A stretch of 64,000 bases of DNA, taken from contig JAFAGM010000038.1 in the NCBI GenBank assembly GCA_023422775.1, positions 1 to 64,000 of the forward strand, in the 5' to 3' direction. The notes beneath the pieces are model-generated. The model did no database searches and was not told where the DNA came from. It was given only the letters and a program-made list of their open reading frames with translations. Shown here piece after piece: positions 46,928 through 54,796 of this stretch (position 1 is its first letter; every line of letters starts with the position of its first letter). This DNA comes from Pseudomonadota bacterium (lineage in GTDB: Bacteria > Pseudomonadota > Alphaproteobacteria > Rhizobiales > Xanthobacteraceae). The position numbers and the translations under genes are program-made.

Positions 46928-47852
46928 CGCGTCAAAAGCCCGTCGCGGCTGGCGCGACTATCTGCTGCTGCTCGCGCTGGCGTGCTGCTGGAGTTCGACC
47001 TATCCGCTGACCAAGATCGGCCTCGGCACCATCCCGCCGATCACCTTCATCTCGGCGCGCTCGCTGATCGCGGCCGCCTTCCTGCTTTTCATCCTGCGCA
47101 TGCGCGGCGTGCGGATGCCGACCGACGCCAAAGCCTGGAAGCTGTTCGCGCAGCAACAGACCATCAATTCCACGTTTCCGTTCCTGCTGATCACCTGGGC
47201 GCAGCAATATGTGCCGGCGTCATCGACCGTGGTGCTGGCCTCGACGACGCCGATCTTCGCGTTTCTGATCACTTGGGGCATCACGCGGCACGAGCCCGCG
47301 ACGCTATTGAAGCTTGTCGGCGCCATTCTGGGTCTTGCCGGAACAGCCGCGATCATCGGCCTCGATGCGCTCTCCACGCTCGACACCAATATCTTTGCCG
47401 AGATCGTCATCCTGCTCGCAACCATATCGTTCGCATGCGCCACGATCTTCGGCCTGCGGCTGACCGATTACGACCCGATGGTGGTGGCCGCAGGCTCGCT
47501 GCTGTTCGGCGGGTTCATATTGCTGCCGGCATCGCTGATCGTCGATCACCCCTGGACCTTGCGGCCCACGACCGAGGCGCTGGTTGCCACTGTCGCGATG
47601 GGGATATTCTCCAGCGCTCTCGGGCTGATGCTGTTCTACATGTGCCTTTCGCGGCTCGGCACACTGACCACCAACGCGCAGGGCTATCTTCGGATTCCGA
47701 TCGGCGTCGGCCTGTCCGTGCTGTTGCTGGGCGAGTCCGTGCCGGCCAATCTGGCGCTCGGCCTCGTGCTGGTCATGGCGGGCGTCGCTGCGATGACGAT
47801 TCCGGCCGCGCAATATCGAAACTGGCTCAGCCGATTGCGCGGCAAGGATTGA
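46917..47852 (+). CDS. EamA (DMT) family transporter
   Basis: This 311-residue inner-membrane protein has ten hydrophobic segments in two EamA repeats: ALACCWSSTYPLTKIGL, ITFISARSLIAAAFLLFILRM, FPFLLITWAQQYVPASSTVVLASTTPIFAFLITW, and in the second half IVILLATISFACATIFGLRL and AMGIFSSALGLMLFYMCLSRLG. DMT transporters export metabolites or amino acids, but the substrate cannot be predicted. The TTG at 46917 lies inside the thioesterase gene end; a later Met would lose the first segment. It converges on purQ. Confidence 0.88.
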   Translation: MPPDASKARRGWRDYLLLLALACCWSSTYPLTKIGLGTIPPITFISARSLIAAAFLLFILRMRGVRMPTDAKAWKLFAQQQTINSTFPFLLITWAQQYVPASSTVVLASTTPIFAFLITWGITRHEPATLLKLVGAILGLAGTAAIIGLDALSTLDTNIFAEIVILLATISFACATIFGLRLTDYDPMVVAAGSLLFGGFILLPASLIVDHPWTLRPTTEALVATVAMGIFSSALGLMLFYMCLSRLGTLTTNAQGYLRIPIGVGLSVLLLGESVPANLALGLVLVMAGVAAMTIPAAQYRNWLSRLRGKD

Positions 47853-47911
47853 CAGGTTTCACCGCCGCGTCGCGGGGCTTTTGGCCAACTGCCAGGCGCC
47901 CGCCAACGGCT

Positions 47912-48613
47912 TCACGCAGCTTTTGCCAGATGCGCGGCGAGCCCCGCGAACAGGCCGCGGCCGTCGGTGCAGCCCATGATGTCTTCGACGTGGTTTTCAG
48001 GATGCGGCATCATGCCGAGCACGTTGCCGCGCCCGTTGACGATCCCGGCGATCGACTGCGCCGCGCCGTTGATATTGGAGGCCTCGTCGACGACGCCGTC
48101 GGCCGAGCAGTAGCGATAGAGCACCCGCCCCTCGCCCTCGAGCCGCTTCACCGTTTCTTCATCGGCTTCGTAGTTGCCCTCGCCATGCGCGACCGGCACG
48201 CGGATCACCTGGCCGGCATTGTAGCCGCGCGTGAACGGCGTATCCGAGCGTTCCACCCGCAGGTGCACATCCCTGCAGATGAATCTCAGCTTCGCGTTGC
48301 GCATCAGCACGCCAGGCAACAACCCCGCTTCGCACAGGATCTGGAAACCGTTGCAGACGCCGAGCACAAGGCCGCCATCGGCCGCATATTTCCGCACCGC
48401 GTCCATCACGGGGGCGCGCGCGGCAATCGCACCGCAGCGCAAGTAGTCGCCATAGGAAAACCCGCCGGGCACCACCACCAGATCCGTGCCCTTGGGCAGC
48501 GAGGTCTCGGCGTGCCAGACCATCGCGGCCTCCTGACCGGAAACGAGTTTCAGCGCCCGCGCCATATCGCGCTCGCGGTTGATGCCGGGAAAGACGAGAA
48601 CGGCTGATTTCAT
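47912..48613 (-). CDS. purQ: Phosphoribosylformylglycinamidine synthase subunit PurQ
   Basis: The 233-residue class I glutaminase supplies ammonia to PurL. It begins MKSAVLVFPGINRERDMARAL and contains VVPGGFSYGDYLRCGAIAA, the nucleophile Cys in LVLGVCNGFQILCEAGLLPG and the His-Glu end region GMMPHPENHVE. All key residues are present. Its start overlaps the stop of a 59-codon gene by 4 bases (ATGA), which in turn follows purS by 2 bases, so translation of all three is coupled. Confidence 0.96.
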   Translation of the reverse strand: MKSAVLVFPGINRERDMARALKLVSGQEAAMVWHAETSLPKGTDLVVVPGGFSYGDYLRCGAIAARAPVMDAVRKYAADGGLVLGVCNGFQILCEAGLLPGVLMRNAKLRFICRDVHLRVERSDTPFTRGYNAGQVIRVPVAHGEGNYEADEETVKRLEGEGRVLYRYCSADGVVDEASNINGAAQSIAGIVNGRGNVLGMMPHPENHVEDIMGCTDGRGLFAGLAAHLAKAA

Positions 48614-48789
48614 TCCGATACGGCCTTCAGCTGTCGCGCTCTCTCACAAAAATGCTTGGCTTCCAGCATTTCGCGATTAATTGCGCGCATTTGGAGCAAG
48701 AGTTCATCGACGGAGTTTTCGATTCGACCGAGAGAAGACAAGATATCCAAAGCAACCGCATGAACCTGTTGAAGGGATATCTCGTTCAT
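48610..48789 (-). CDS. 59-residue unknown protein between purS and purQ
   Basis: The frame starts MNEISLQQVHAVALDILSSL, continues through GRIENSVDELLLQMRAINRE and ends AKHFCERARQLKAVSE. It is entirely alpha-helical in character, with heptad-like leucines and isoleucines (a coiled-coil dimer is likely), no signal peptide and one Cys. It begins 2 bases after the purS stop (TAGGGATG) and its stop overlaps the purQ ATG (ATGA), exactly filling the gap. That fit, and codons typical of a real helix rather than the GC-rich shadow frames here, support a gene. Codon use is less GC-biased than its neighbours, hinting at recent acquisition. No known family. Confidence 0.7.
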   Translation of the reverse strand: MNEISLQQVHAVALDILSSLGRIENSVDELLLQMRAINREMLEAKHFCERARQLKAVSE

Positions 48790-48791
48790 CC

Positions 48792-49034
48792 CTAGCCCAG
48801 CAGCTCGACCCGGTAGTTCTCGATCACGGTATTCGCCAGGAGCTTGTCGGCGGCATCCTTCAATGCCGCTTCGGCCTTGGCCTTGTCGGCGCCTGCAAGC
48901 TCGATGTCGAACACCTTGCCCTGGCGGACGCTGGCGACGCCATCGACGCCGAGCGATTTCAGTGCGCCTTCGATGGCCTTGCCCTGCGGATCGAGAATGC
49001 CCGACTTCAACGTAACGGTAACGCGTGCCTTCAC
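48792..49034 (-). CDS. purS: Phosphoribosylformylglycinamidine synthase subunit PurS
   Basis: The 80-residue PurS bridges PurL and PurQ and helps channel ammonia. It reads MKARVTVTLKSGILDPQGKAIEGALKSLGVDGVASVRQGKVFDIEL, then ADKLLANTVIENYRVELL, the full family pattern. It lies 22 bases after purC and 2 bases before the 59-codon gene on the same strand. Confidence 0.95.
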   Translation of the reverse strand: MKARVTVTLKSGILDPQGKAIEGALKSLGVDGVASVRQGKVFDIELAGADKAKAEAALKDAADKLLANTVIENYRVELLG

Positions 49035-49056
49035 GATGCTTGCCTCACTTCTTGCC

Positions 49057-49824
49057 TCAGCTCTTCACCAGCACCGGGCCGGTACCGGCCGGCCGCTCGT
49101 TCTCCATCAGGATGCCCAGACGCTTTGCCACTTCGGTGTAGGCCTCCAGGAGGCCACCCAGATCGCGGCGGAAACGGTCCTTGTCGAGCTTCTCGTTCGA
49201 CTTGATGTCCCACAGCCGGCATGAATCCGGCGAGATCTCGTCGGCAACGATGATCCGCATCATCTCGTTCTCGAACAGCCGTCCGCATTCCATCTTGAAG
49301 TCGACCAGGCGGATGCCGATGCCGAGAAACAGCCCGGTGAGGAAATCGTTGACGCGAATGGCGAGCGCCATGATGTCGTCGATTTCCTGCGGCGTGGCCC
49401 AGCCGAACGCGGTGATGTGCTCTTCCGACACCATCGGATCGCCGAGCTGATCGTTCTTGTAATAGAACTCGATGATCGAGCGCGGCAGTTGGGTGCCCTC
49501 CTCGATGCCGAGGCGCTGCGACAGCGAACCCGCCGCCACATTCCGCACCACCACCTCCAGCGGCACGATCTCGACCTCCCGAATCAGCTGCTCGCGCATG
49601 TTGAGGCGGCGGATGAAATGGGTCGGCACCCCGATGTCATTGAGGTGCTGAAACAGGTACTCCGAAATCCGGTTGTTGAGGACGCCCTTGCCCTCGATCA
49701 CCTGGTGTTTCTTGGCATTGAACGCGGTCGCGTCGTCCTTGAAGTGCTGGATCAGGGTTCCCGGCTCCGGGCCTTCATACAGGACCTTGGCCTTGCCTTC
49801 ATAAATGCGGCGTCGACGGCTCAT
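49057..49824 (-). CDS. purC: Phosphoribosylaminoimidazole-succinocarboxamide synthase
   Basis: The 255-residue SAICAR synthase condenses CAIR with aspartate using ATP. It begins MSRRRRIYEGKAKVLYEGPEPG, has DDATAFN, the conserved IPLEVVVRN-type segment (VEIVPLEVVVRNVAAGSLSQRLG), and the signature VDFKMECGRLF ... IVADEISPDSCRLWD. ATGs at 49824, 49854 and 49878 are in frame; 49824 matches the family start, though the upstream GGAG favours 49854. It is the first gene of purC-purS-x-purQ. The product of this enzyme is the substrate of PurB. Confidence 0.94.
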   Translation of the reverse strand: MSRRRRIYEGKAKVLYEGPEPGTLIQHFKDDATAFNAKKHQVIEGKGVLNNRISEYLFQHLNDIGVPTHFIRRLNMREQLIREVEIVPLEVVVRNVAAGSLSQRLGIEEGTQLPRSIIEFYYKNDQLGDPMVSEEHITAFGWATPQEIDDIMALAIRVNDFLTGLFLGIGIRLVDFKMECGRLFENEMMRIIVADEISPDSCRLWDIKSNEKLDKDRFRRDLGGLLEAYTEVAKRLGILMENERPAGTGPVLVKS

Positions 49825-50143
49825 TGGGATGTAGCGTGTTTTGTTGATTTCCATGAATTGGTGTGCTCCGGATGACAAGGGTTTGCGACCACGACGGAGC
49901 TGCCGTGAAGGCCAGATCCAGGACAGAGCGACCGGAAACAGAACAAGAACCTAGCCTGCAGGCAACCTATCCGATTGGGCCATCCAGCACAATCGACCCG
50001 GCCCGATTGGGCCCAACTTATCCCGGCTGCCCTGCGGCTTAACGAGCCGTTGTTTTACCGATTCGCCCCCTCTATTTAGGTAGTCGATAGGCCCGCCACA
50101 ATGCGGCGCCCGTTTACCATTGGCCGGGATTGGAACCGTAGAA
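49825..50143. other. Divergent gap between purC and the ATPase-inhibitor gene
   Basis: This 319-base gap has no supportable gene apart from possible 5' codons of purC up to 49854. It should hold two divergent promoters; a TTTTACCG/TAGGTAGTCGAT stretch near 50050-50090 is relatively AT-rich. No riboswitch or PurR-like site was recognised. Confidence 0.4.
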
Positions 50144-50467
50144 ATGACCACTTTCGACAAGCGCGAGGAAGGTTTCGAGAAGAAATTCGCCCTCGACGAG
50201 GAACAGAAATTCAAGGCCATGGCGCGTCGCAACCGCCTGCTCGGTCTTTGGGCAGCCGAGAAGCTCGGCCTGTCGGGCGACGCCGCCACCGCCTATTCGA
50301 AGGAAGTGGTCGCGGCCGACTTCGAGGAGGCCGGCGACGACGATGTCCAGAACAAGGTGGTGAAGGATTTCGCCGCCAAGGGCGTCGCCATCGCCGCGCC
50401 CGAGGTTCGCGCCAAGATGGAAGAACTGATGGCCCAGGCCGCCGCCCAGGTGAAGGCGGGGACGTAA
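50144..50467 (+). CDS. F1-ATPase zeta-type inhibitor (DUF1476)
   Basis: The 107-residue protein matches the DUF1476 family: MTTFDKREEGFEKKFALDEEQKFKAMARRNRLLGLWAAEKLGLSGDAATAYSKEVVAADFEEAGDDDVQNKVVKDFAAKGV. In Paracoccus this family is the zeta subunit that inhibits ATP hydrolysis by the F1 motor, with its N-terminal inhibitory segment. The family is characteristic of alphaproteobacteria. The ATG at 50144 fits the family start, not one at 50120. It is followed by a family A repeat that could act as a transcript end. Confidence 0.92.
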   Translation: MTTFDKREEGFEKKFALDEEQKFKAMARRNRLLGLWAAEKLGLSGDAATAYSKEVVAADFEEAGDDDVQNKVVKDFAAKGVAIAAPEVRAKMEELMAQAAAQVKAGT

Positions 50468-50485
50468 GGGCACCCTACCACCTCC

Positions 50486-50571
50486 GTCATTGCGAGGCGC
50501 GAAGCGACGAAGCAATCCACTCTTGCTTTCCCATGTGGGGATATGGATTGCTTCGCTTCGCTCGCAATGAC
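50486..50571. repeat. Palindromic intergenic repeat, family A copy 2
   Basis: Arms GTCATTGCGAGGCGCGAAGC and GCTTCGCTCGCAATGAC pair around inner AAGCAATCCA / TGGATTGCTT and a short AT-richer loop. It is the same family as 803-884. Here it separates the convergent zeta-inhibitor and cynS genes, so it may end both transcripts. Confidence 0.88.
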
Positions 50572-50579
50572 GGCAGGAG

Positions 50580-51068
50580 CTATTCCTCCTTGAATCCATA
50601 TTCCGGCACGTTGCCGCTGGCGCCGTAATATTTGTACGGCAGGAATTTTCCGGACATCGTGATCCTGACCCGGTCGCCCTTGGGATTGGCGACGCGCTCC
50701 AGCACCATGTCGAAATCGATCGCCGACATGATGCCGTCGCCGAACTCCTCCTCGATCAGCGCCTTCCAGGCCGGACCATTGACCATCACCATTTCATAGA
50801 AGCGGTAGATCAGGGGATCGGTCGGCGGCATCGGCGTGCCGGTGCCGCGCATCGGCACCTCGTTGAGCATCGCGGTTTCCGATTTCGACAGCCCGAACAG
50901 TTCTCCGGCATTGGCGGCCTGCGGTTTTGTCAGCTTCATCTGGCCCATGATGGCGCCGACGATCAGCACGTCGGAATAGCCACCGATCTTTTCGCAGATG
51001 TGCTTCCAGCTCCAGCCCTTCTCGCGCTTGATGTCGAGCAGCTTCTCGGTGAGGTCTTCGCGTTTCAT
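50580..51068 (-). CDS. cynS: Cyanate hydratase (cyanase)
   Basis: The 162-residue enzyme converts cyanate and bicarbonate to ammonia and CO2. It starts MKREDLTEKLLDIKREKGWSWKHICEKIGG and has PTDPLIYRFYEMVMVNGPAWKALIEEEFGDGIMSAIDFDM, which carries the catalytic Arg and Glu (RFYE) and Ser (MSAID). The ATG at 51068 follows AGGAGAG. It is the last gene of a cluster with an ABC importer (51167-54630) read from a sigma-54 promoter, giving uptake and breakdown of cyanate as a nitrogen source. Confidence 0.95.
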   Translation of the reverse strand: MKREDLTEKLLDIKREKGWSWKHICEKIGGYSDVLIVGAIMGQMKLTKPQAANAGELFGLSKSETAMLNEVPMRGTGTPMPPTDPLIYRFYEMVMVNGPAWKALIEEEFGDGIMSAIDFDMVLERVANPKGDRVRITMSGKFLPYKYYGASGNVPEYGFKEE

Positions 51069-51166
51069 GGATGGTCTCTCCTTTTCAATCTCGTCAGGCC
51101 CGGGCAAAAGCGCGAAGCGCGTCTTCACTCAAATATGTCGGGCATCCACGTACTTGCTTCGCCGAT

Positions 51167-52093
51167 CTAGAAAGACGTGGACGGCCGGGACAGGCCCGGC
51201 CATGACGCCTCAGGTGCTTCGTCTGAACCCGACGCAATGACCAATTCAGGTTTGCCCGGCCGCACCACCGGCACGTTGCGCGGGTCGTGATCCGGCGTCG
51301 TCGCGGTGAAGGTCTTGCTGCGGCTGACCAGGAAATCGACGATGTGGTTGCGCAGCGCGTAGTAGAGCGGATGGCGGTGCAGATCGATGCGGCCGCGATC
51401 CTTCGGCAGCGGATTTTCCACGATCTCGGCCAGCACCGCGTCGGGACCGTTGGTCATCAGGAAAATCTTGTCGGCGAGATAGATCGCCTCGTCCACGTCA
51501 TGAGTGATCATGAACGCGGTCTGCCCGGTCTCGAGGCAAATCCGGCGCACCTCGTCCTGCAGCGTGCCGCGCGTCAGTGCGTCCAGCGCCGAGAACGGCT
51601 CGTCCATCAGCATGATCTTCGGCGTGATCGACAGCGCCCGCGCAATGCCGACGCGCTGCTTCATGCCGCCGGACAGTTCTGACGGCCGCTTGTGCTCGGA
51701 GCTGGTCAGCCCGACCAGGTCGATGAACTTTTGCGCGTGCGCCCTGACCCTGGCGCGGTCCCAGTTGCGCCATTTCGAGGTGACGGCATAGGCGACGTTG
51801 CCGAGCACGGTGCGCCACGGCAGCAGCGCATGGCTCTGGAAGATCACGGCGCGGTCCAGACTCGTACCCTCGATCGCCTGCCCGTCGACAATGACGGCGC
51901 CTTCGCTGGGCTCGTCGAGCCCGGCGAGGATGTTCAGCACCGTGGTCTTGCCGCAGCCGGAATGCCCGATCACGCAGCCGAATTCACCGCGCCCCATCGA
52001 GAGCCAGAGATCCTCGAAGATCGTGGTCTGCCCGCCATTGGCGGCGGGATAGCGCCGCGCGATGCCTTCGATGGAAATGAACCTGTCGGTCAT
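51167..52093 (-). CDS. Nitrate/sulfonate/cyanate-type ABC transporter ATP-binding protein
   Basis: This 308-residue ATPase of the NrtD/SsuB/TauB family has Walker A GHSGCGKTT, Q-loop FQSHALLPWRTVLGNVAYAV, signature ELSGGMKQRVGIARALS, Walker B IMLMDEPFSALDALTR and switch MITHDVDEAIYLADKIFLM. Next to cynS, cyanate import is the likely use. The ATG at 52093 fits the family; the longer frame is repeat. Its last residues (ASWPGLSRPSTSF) are coded by a palindromic repeat at 51181-51207, so the original stop has probably been replaced. Confidence 0.9.
   Translation of the reverse strand: MTDRFISIEGIARRYPAANGGQTTIFEDLWLSMGRGEFGCVIGHSGCGKTTVLNILAGLDEPSEGAVIVDGQAIEGTSLDRAVIFQSHALLPWRTVLGNVAYAVTSKWRNWDRARVRAHAQKFIDLVGLTSSEHKRPSELSGGMKQRVGIARALSITPKIMLMDEPFSALDALTRGTLQDEVRRICLETGQTAFMITHDVDEAIYLADKIFLMTNGPDAVLAEIVENPLPKDRGRIDLHRHPLYYALRNHIVDFLVSRSKTFTATTPDHDPRNVPVVRPGKPELVIASGSDEAPEASWPGLSRPSTSF
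51181..51207. repeat. Short palindromic repeat, family F, inside the end of the ABC ATPase gene
   Basis: GGCCGGG-ACAGG-CCCGGCC with flanking CATGACG is a well-known kind of rhizobial palindrome. It lies within the last codons of the ABC ATPase gene, reading WPGLSRP on the coding strand. Confidence 0.7.
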
Positions 52094-52103
52094 GCGTAAA
52101 TCC

Positions 52104-52221
52104 CGTGTCCCGGGCGCAGTGCGCCACGCAGTGGTGCACCGCAGAACCGGGACCCATTCTGCGCCGCTGGGTCCCGGTTCTGCATAGCGGCACTTCGCGC
52201 CGCAGTGCGCCCGGGACACGG
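52104..52221. repeat. Palindromic intergenic repeat, family C copy 2
   Basis: Outer arms CGTGTCCCGGGCGCAGTGCG and CGCAGTGCGCCCGGGACACG pair almost perfectly, with inner AGAACCGGGACCCA / TGGGTCCCGGTTCT. It sits between the permease and ATPase genes, ending 11 bases before the ATPase start. It is related to 41131-41263. Confidence 0.88.
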
Positions 52222-52244
52222 TTGCCTCTGTGCTATCATCTTAC

Positions 52245-53084
52245 TCACTCCGGGAACGTGACCATGCGCGTGAACCGCGCGAGGATCTGGTCCAGCAGCA
52301 TGCCGACCACGCCGATCAGGAGGATGGCGATGATGACGTTGGTGATCGAGAGGTTGTTCCACTCGTTCCAGACGAAGTAGCCGATGCCGGTGCCGCCTAC
52401 GAGCATTTCCGCGGCGACGATCACGAGCCAGGCGATGCCGATCGAGATCCGCATGCCGGTCAGGATGGTCGGTGCGGCGGCCGGCAGGATCACGGTGAAA
52501 GCCCGCCTGACGGTGCCGACCTCCAGCGTGCGCGCGACGTTGATCCACTCCTTGCGGACGGCTGCGACGCCGAACGCCGTGTTGAGCAGCATCGGCCACA
52601 CCGAGCAGATGAAGATGACGAAGATCGCCGATATCGAGGAATCCTTGATGGTATAGAGCGCAAGCGGCATCCAGGCGAGCGGCGAGATCGGCTTCAGCAC
52701 CTGGATGAAGGGATCCAGCGCCTTGCTGATCAGCGGCGACATGCCGATCAGGAAGCCGAGCGGGATCGCGACGATGACCGCGAGCAGATAGCCGAGGCCG
52801 ACTCGGCCGATGGAATAGCCGAGCTGGATGCCGAGTCCCTTGTCGTTCGGCCCGTTGTCGTAGAGCGGCTGCTTGAGATGCTCCCACAATTTTGCGCCGA
52901 CATCTGATGGACCCGGCATCGCCGACTTGCCCTGCGTCGCCGTCAGCCCCATCAGCCTGGCGTATTCCGGCGACATGGTGGTGGTCGCCGCCGTCGGGCG
53001 CGTGGCGAGATGCCAGATGCCGAGGAAGGCCGCGAACAGTGCGACGGAGACGACGGCCGCGCGGAAGCGAAGGGAGAAGTTCAT
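52245..53084 (-). CDS. Nitrate/sulfonate/cyanate-type ABC transporter permease
   Basis: The 279-residue permease of the NrtB/SsuC/TauC family has an N-terminal membrane segment and about five more. The EAA loop is around VRKEWINVARTLEVGTVRRAFTVILPAAAPTILTGMRISIGIAWLVIVAAEM, and GTGIGYFVWNEWNNLSITNVI follows. The ATG at 53084 matches the family start; the longer frame reads repeat D. It works with the ATPase and binding protein on either side. Confidence 0.9.
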   Translation of the reverse strand: MNFSLRFRAAVVSVALFAAFLGIWHLATRPTAATTTMSPEYARLMGLTATQGKSAMPGPSDVGAKLWEHLKQPLYDNGPNDKGLGIQLGYSIGRVGLGYLLAVIVAIPLGFLIGMSPLISKALDPFIQVLKPISPLAWMPLALYTIKDSSISAIFVIFICSVWPMLLNTAFGVAAVRKEWINVARTLEVGTVRRAFTVILPAAAPTILTGMRISIGIAWLVIVAAEMLVGGTGIGYFVWNEWNNLSITNVIIAILLIGVVGMLLDQILARFTRMVTFPE

Positions 53085-53106
53085 CGGGCAAACTCTCTCA
53101 CCACAT

Positions 53107-53224
53107 CGTCCCGGCGAACGCCGGGACCCATACGCCGTGCCGTCTGTTTTGGGCACGACGTCAAAGACCTTCCTTCCTTACTGCCGCCGCGGAGTATGCG
53201 TCCCGGCGTTCGCCGGGACGACGG
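53107..53224. repeat. Palindromic intergenic repeat, family D
   Basis: Outer arms CGTCCCGGCGAACGCCGGGA and TCCCGGCGTTCGCCGGGACG, each itself a hairpin, enclose about 75 bases. It lies between the binding-protein and permease genes of the cyanate cluster. One copy in the window. Confidence 0.88.
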
Positions 53225-53244
53225 CGGAGAATGTAATTGCGCCC

Positions 53245-54630
53245 TCACGCCGCCTTCCTGATCTTGAAGCTGGCGAGATAATCGTCGGGCTTTTGCGGAT
53301 CGAACGCCTTGCCCATCACCGAGAACGACTTGTACGACGTCGCCGGCGGCGTCAGGCCCATCTCGGCCATCACCTTCTTGGTGTCGGTCGCGAGATAAAC
53401 CTGCTCGGCCACTGCCTTGTAATCCACATCGCCCTTGATCTGGCCCCAGCGCTTCATCTGGGTCAGCATCCAGACCGCAAACGACTGCCAGGGGAACGGA
53501 TCGAAATCGACGCGCTTGGCATCGGTCTTCACGCCGCCGAGGCCGTCGGCATAGGTGCCGGTCAGCACCTGCTCCAGCACGGTGACGGGTGCGTTGATGT
53601 AGTTCGCAGGCGCGATCGCCTCCGCGATCTGCTTGCGGTTCTCGGCCTTCGACGCATAGGCGGTCGCATCCACGATCGCCCGCGTCAGCGCCGCGAAGCT
53701 GTTCGGCGAGTTGGTGATGAATTCCCTGCTGGCCGCGAAGCTGCAGCAGGGATGGCCGTCCCAGATCTCCTTGGACAGGATGTGCATGAAACCGACGCCG
53801 TCATAGATCGCGCGCTGGCAGATGTTGTCGGGCGCAAGGAAGCCGTCGATGTTGTCGGCGCGCAGGTTCGCCACCATCTCCGGCGGCGGCACCGAGCGCA
53901 GTTGCACGTCGGTATCAGGATCGAGGCCGTGCTCGGCGAGGTAATAGCGCAGCAGGTAATTGTGCATCGAATAGTCGAACGGAATGGCGAACTTCATGCC
54001 CTTCCAGTCCGCAGGATTACGCTTGTCCTTGTGCTTCATGGCGAGCGTGATGCCCTGCCCGTTGATGTTCTCGATCGCCGGCACCGTGAACGGGATCGCG
54101 TTGGCGCCGAGCCCCAGCGAGATCGCGATCGGCATCGGCGCCAGCATGTGCGCGGCGTCGTATTCCTTGTTGATGGTCTTGTCGCGGATCACGGCCCAGC
54201 CGGCGGTCTTCACCACTTCGACATTGAGGCCGTGCTTTGAGTAGAAGCCGAGCGGATGCGCCATGATGATCGGCGTTGCACAGGTGATCGGGATGAAGCC
54301 GACCTTGAGGTCCTTCTTCTCGGGCGCGCCGCCTTGCGCGAAAACCTCGGTCGCGGTCTTGAGCGGGAAGAACTGCGAGATCGCGGCCAGCGCAGTCGAG
54401 GCGCCGACCGATTTCAAGAAGGCGCGCCGCGCCACGTCCTTCGGAAACATCGCGCGCATCACGGCAGACGCGACGACGCCCTCGTAGCGCTTGTCCTCGC
54501 TGGGCTGGGGCTCGCAACGCAGCGCCAAAGCGGCCTGTTCGTGTTCGGCTTCACTGATGTGCCGGCCGCAACTGCAGCCACCGGCACGAAGACTGCGATT
54601 TGGATCGAATGGGTTGTCGAAGGTAGACAT
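53245..54630 (-). CDS. NrtA/CmpA-type ABC transporter substrate-binding protein
   Basis: This 461-residue binding protein has a Tat-type signal placed unusually late: RRAFLKSVGASTALAAISQFF near residues 67-90, preceded by a charged stretch with CSCGRH. The mature protein reads LKVGFIPITCATPIIMAHPLGFYSKHGLNVEVVKTAGWAVIRDK, typical of the nitrate/bicarbonate/cyanate binding group. The ATG at 54630 follows a perfect GGAGG. It is the first gene of the sigma-54 operon and determines substrate choice. Cyanate is inferred from cynS; nitrate or nitrite is an alternative. Confidence 0.9.
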   Translation of the reverse strand: MSTFDNPFDPNRSLRAGGCSCGRHISEAEHEQAALALRCEPQPSEDKRYEGVVASAVMRAMFPKDVARRAFLKSVGASTALAAISQFFPLKTATEVFAQGGAPEKKDLKVGFIPITCATPIIMAHPLGFYSKHGLNVEVVKTAGWAVIRDKTINKEYDAAHMLAPMPIAISLGLGANAIPFTVPAIENINGQGITLAMKHKDKRNPADWKGMKFAIPFDYSMHNYLLRYYLAEHGLDPDTDVQLRSVPPPEMVANLRADNIDGFLAPDNICQRAIYDGVGFMHILSKEIWDGHPCCSFAASREFITNSPNSFAALTRAIVDATAYASKAENRKQIAEAIAPANYINAPVTVLEQVLTGTYADGLGGVKTDAKRVDFDPFPWQSFAVWMLTQMKRWGQIKGDVDYKAVAEQVYLATDTKKVMAEMGLTPPATSYKSFSVMGKAFDPQKPDDYLASFKIRKAA

Positions 54631-54663
54631 GGAACCTCCTGCAGGGGGTGTTGCCCCCAATTA

Positions 54664-54679
54664 AGCAAGGCACATGCCA
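54664..54679 (-). promoter_or_regulatory. Sigma-54 (-24/-12) promoter of the cyanate operon
   Basis: The minus strand reads TGGCATG-N4-TTGCT (positions 54679 to 54664), matching the consensus TGGCACG-N4-TTGCW at all but one base. The expected transcript start is about 12 bases on, leaving a 20-base leader with GGAGG before the ATG at 54630. The opposite gene encodes a sigma-54 activator. Confidence 0.85.
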
Positions 54680-54736
54680 GCCCACTTCTTCGGCGAATAC
54701 GCTGATGTCGCAGGATTTTGCTTGATATTGGCCGCT

Positions 54737-54785
54737 ACGAAAATTCGTGATAAACGGAAAATCGTAGTCAAATTACGATTTTTCG
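54737..54785. promoter_or_regulatory. Probable upstream activator sites of the sigma-54 regulator
   Basis: Two inverted repeats lie 60-120 bases upstream of the sigma-54 promoter: ACGAAAATTCGT (54737-54748) and GGAAAATCGTA-N7-TACGATTTTTC (54756-54784). Both share CGAAAA/TCGT half-sites. They are also just before the regulator gene, so self-control is possible. Confidence 0.55.
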
Positions 54786-54796
54786 GAGTCAAGTAG

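Noticed and set aside
52873..54240. 455-codon plus-strand frame opposite the cyanate transporter genes
   Set aside because: It crosses two genes and repeat D; the minus-strand proteins are clear family members.
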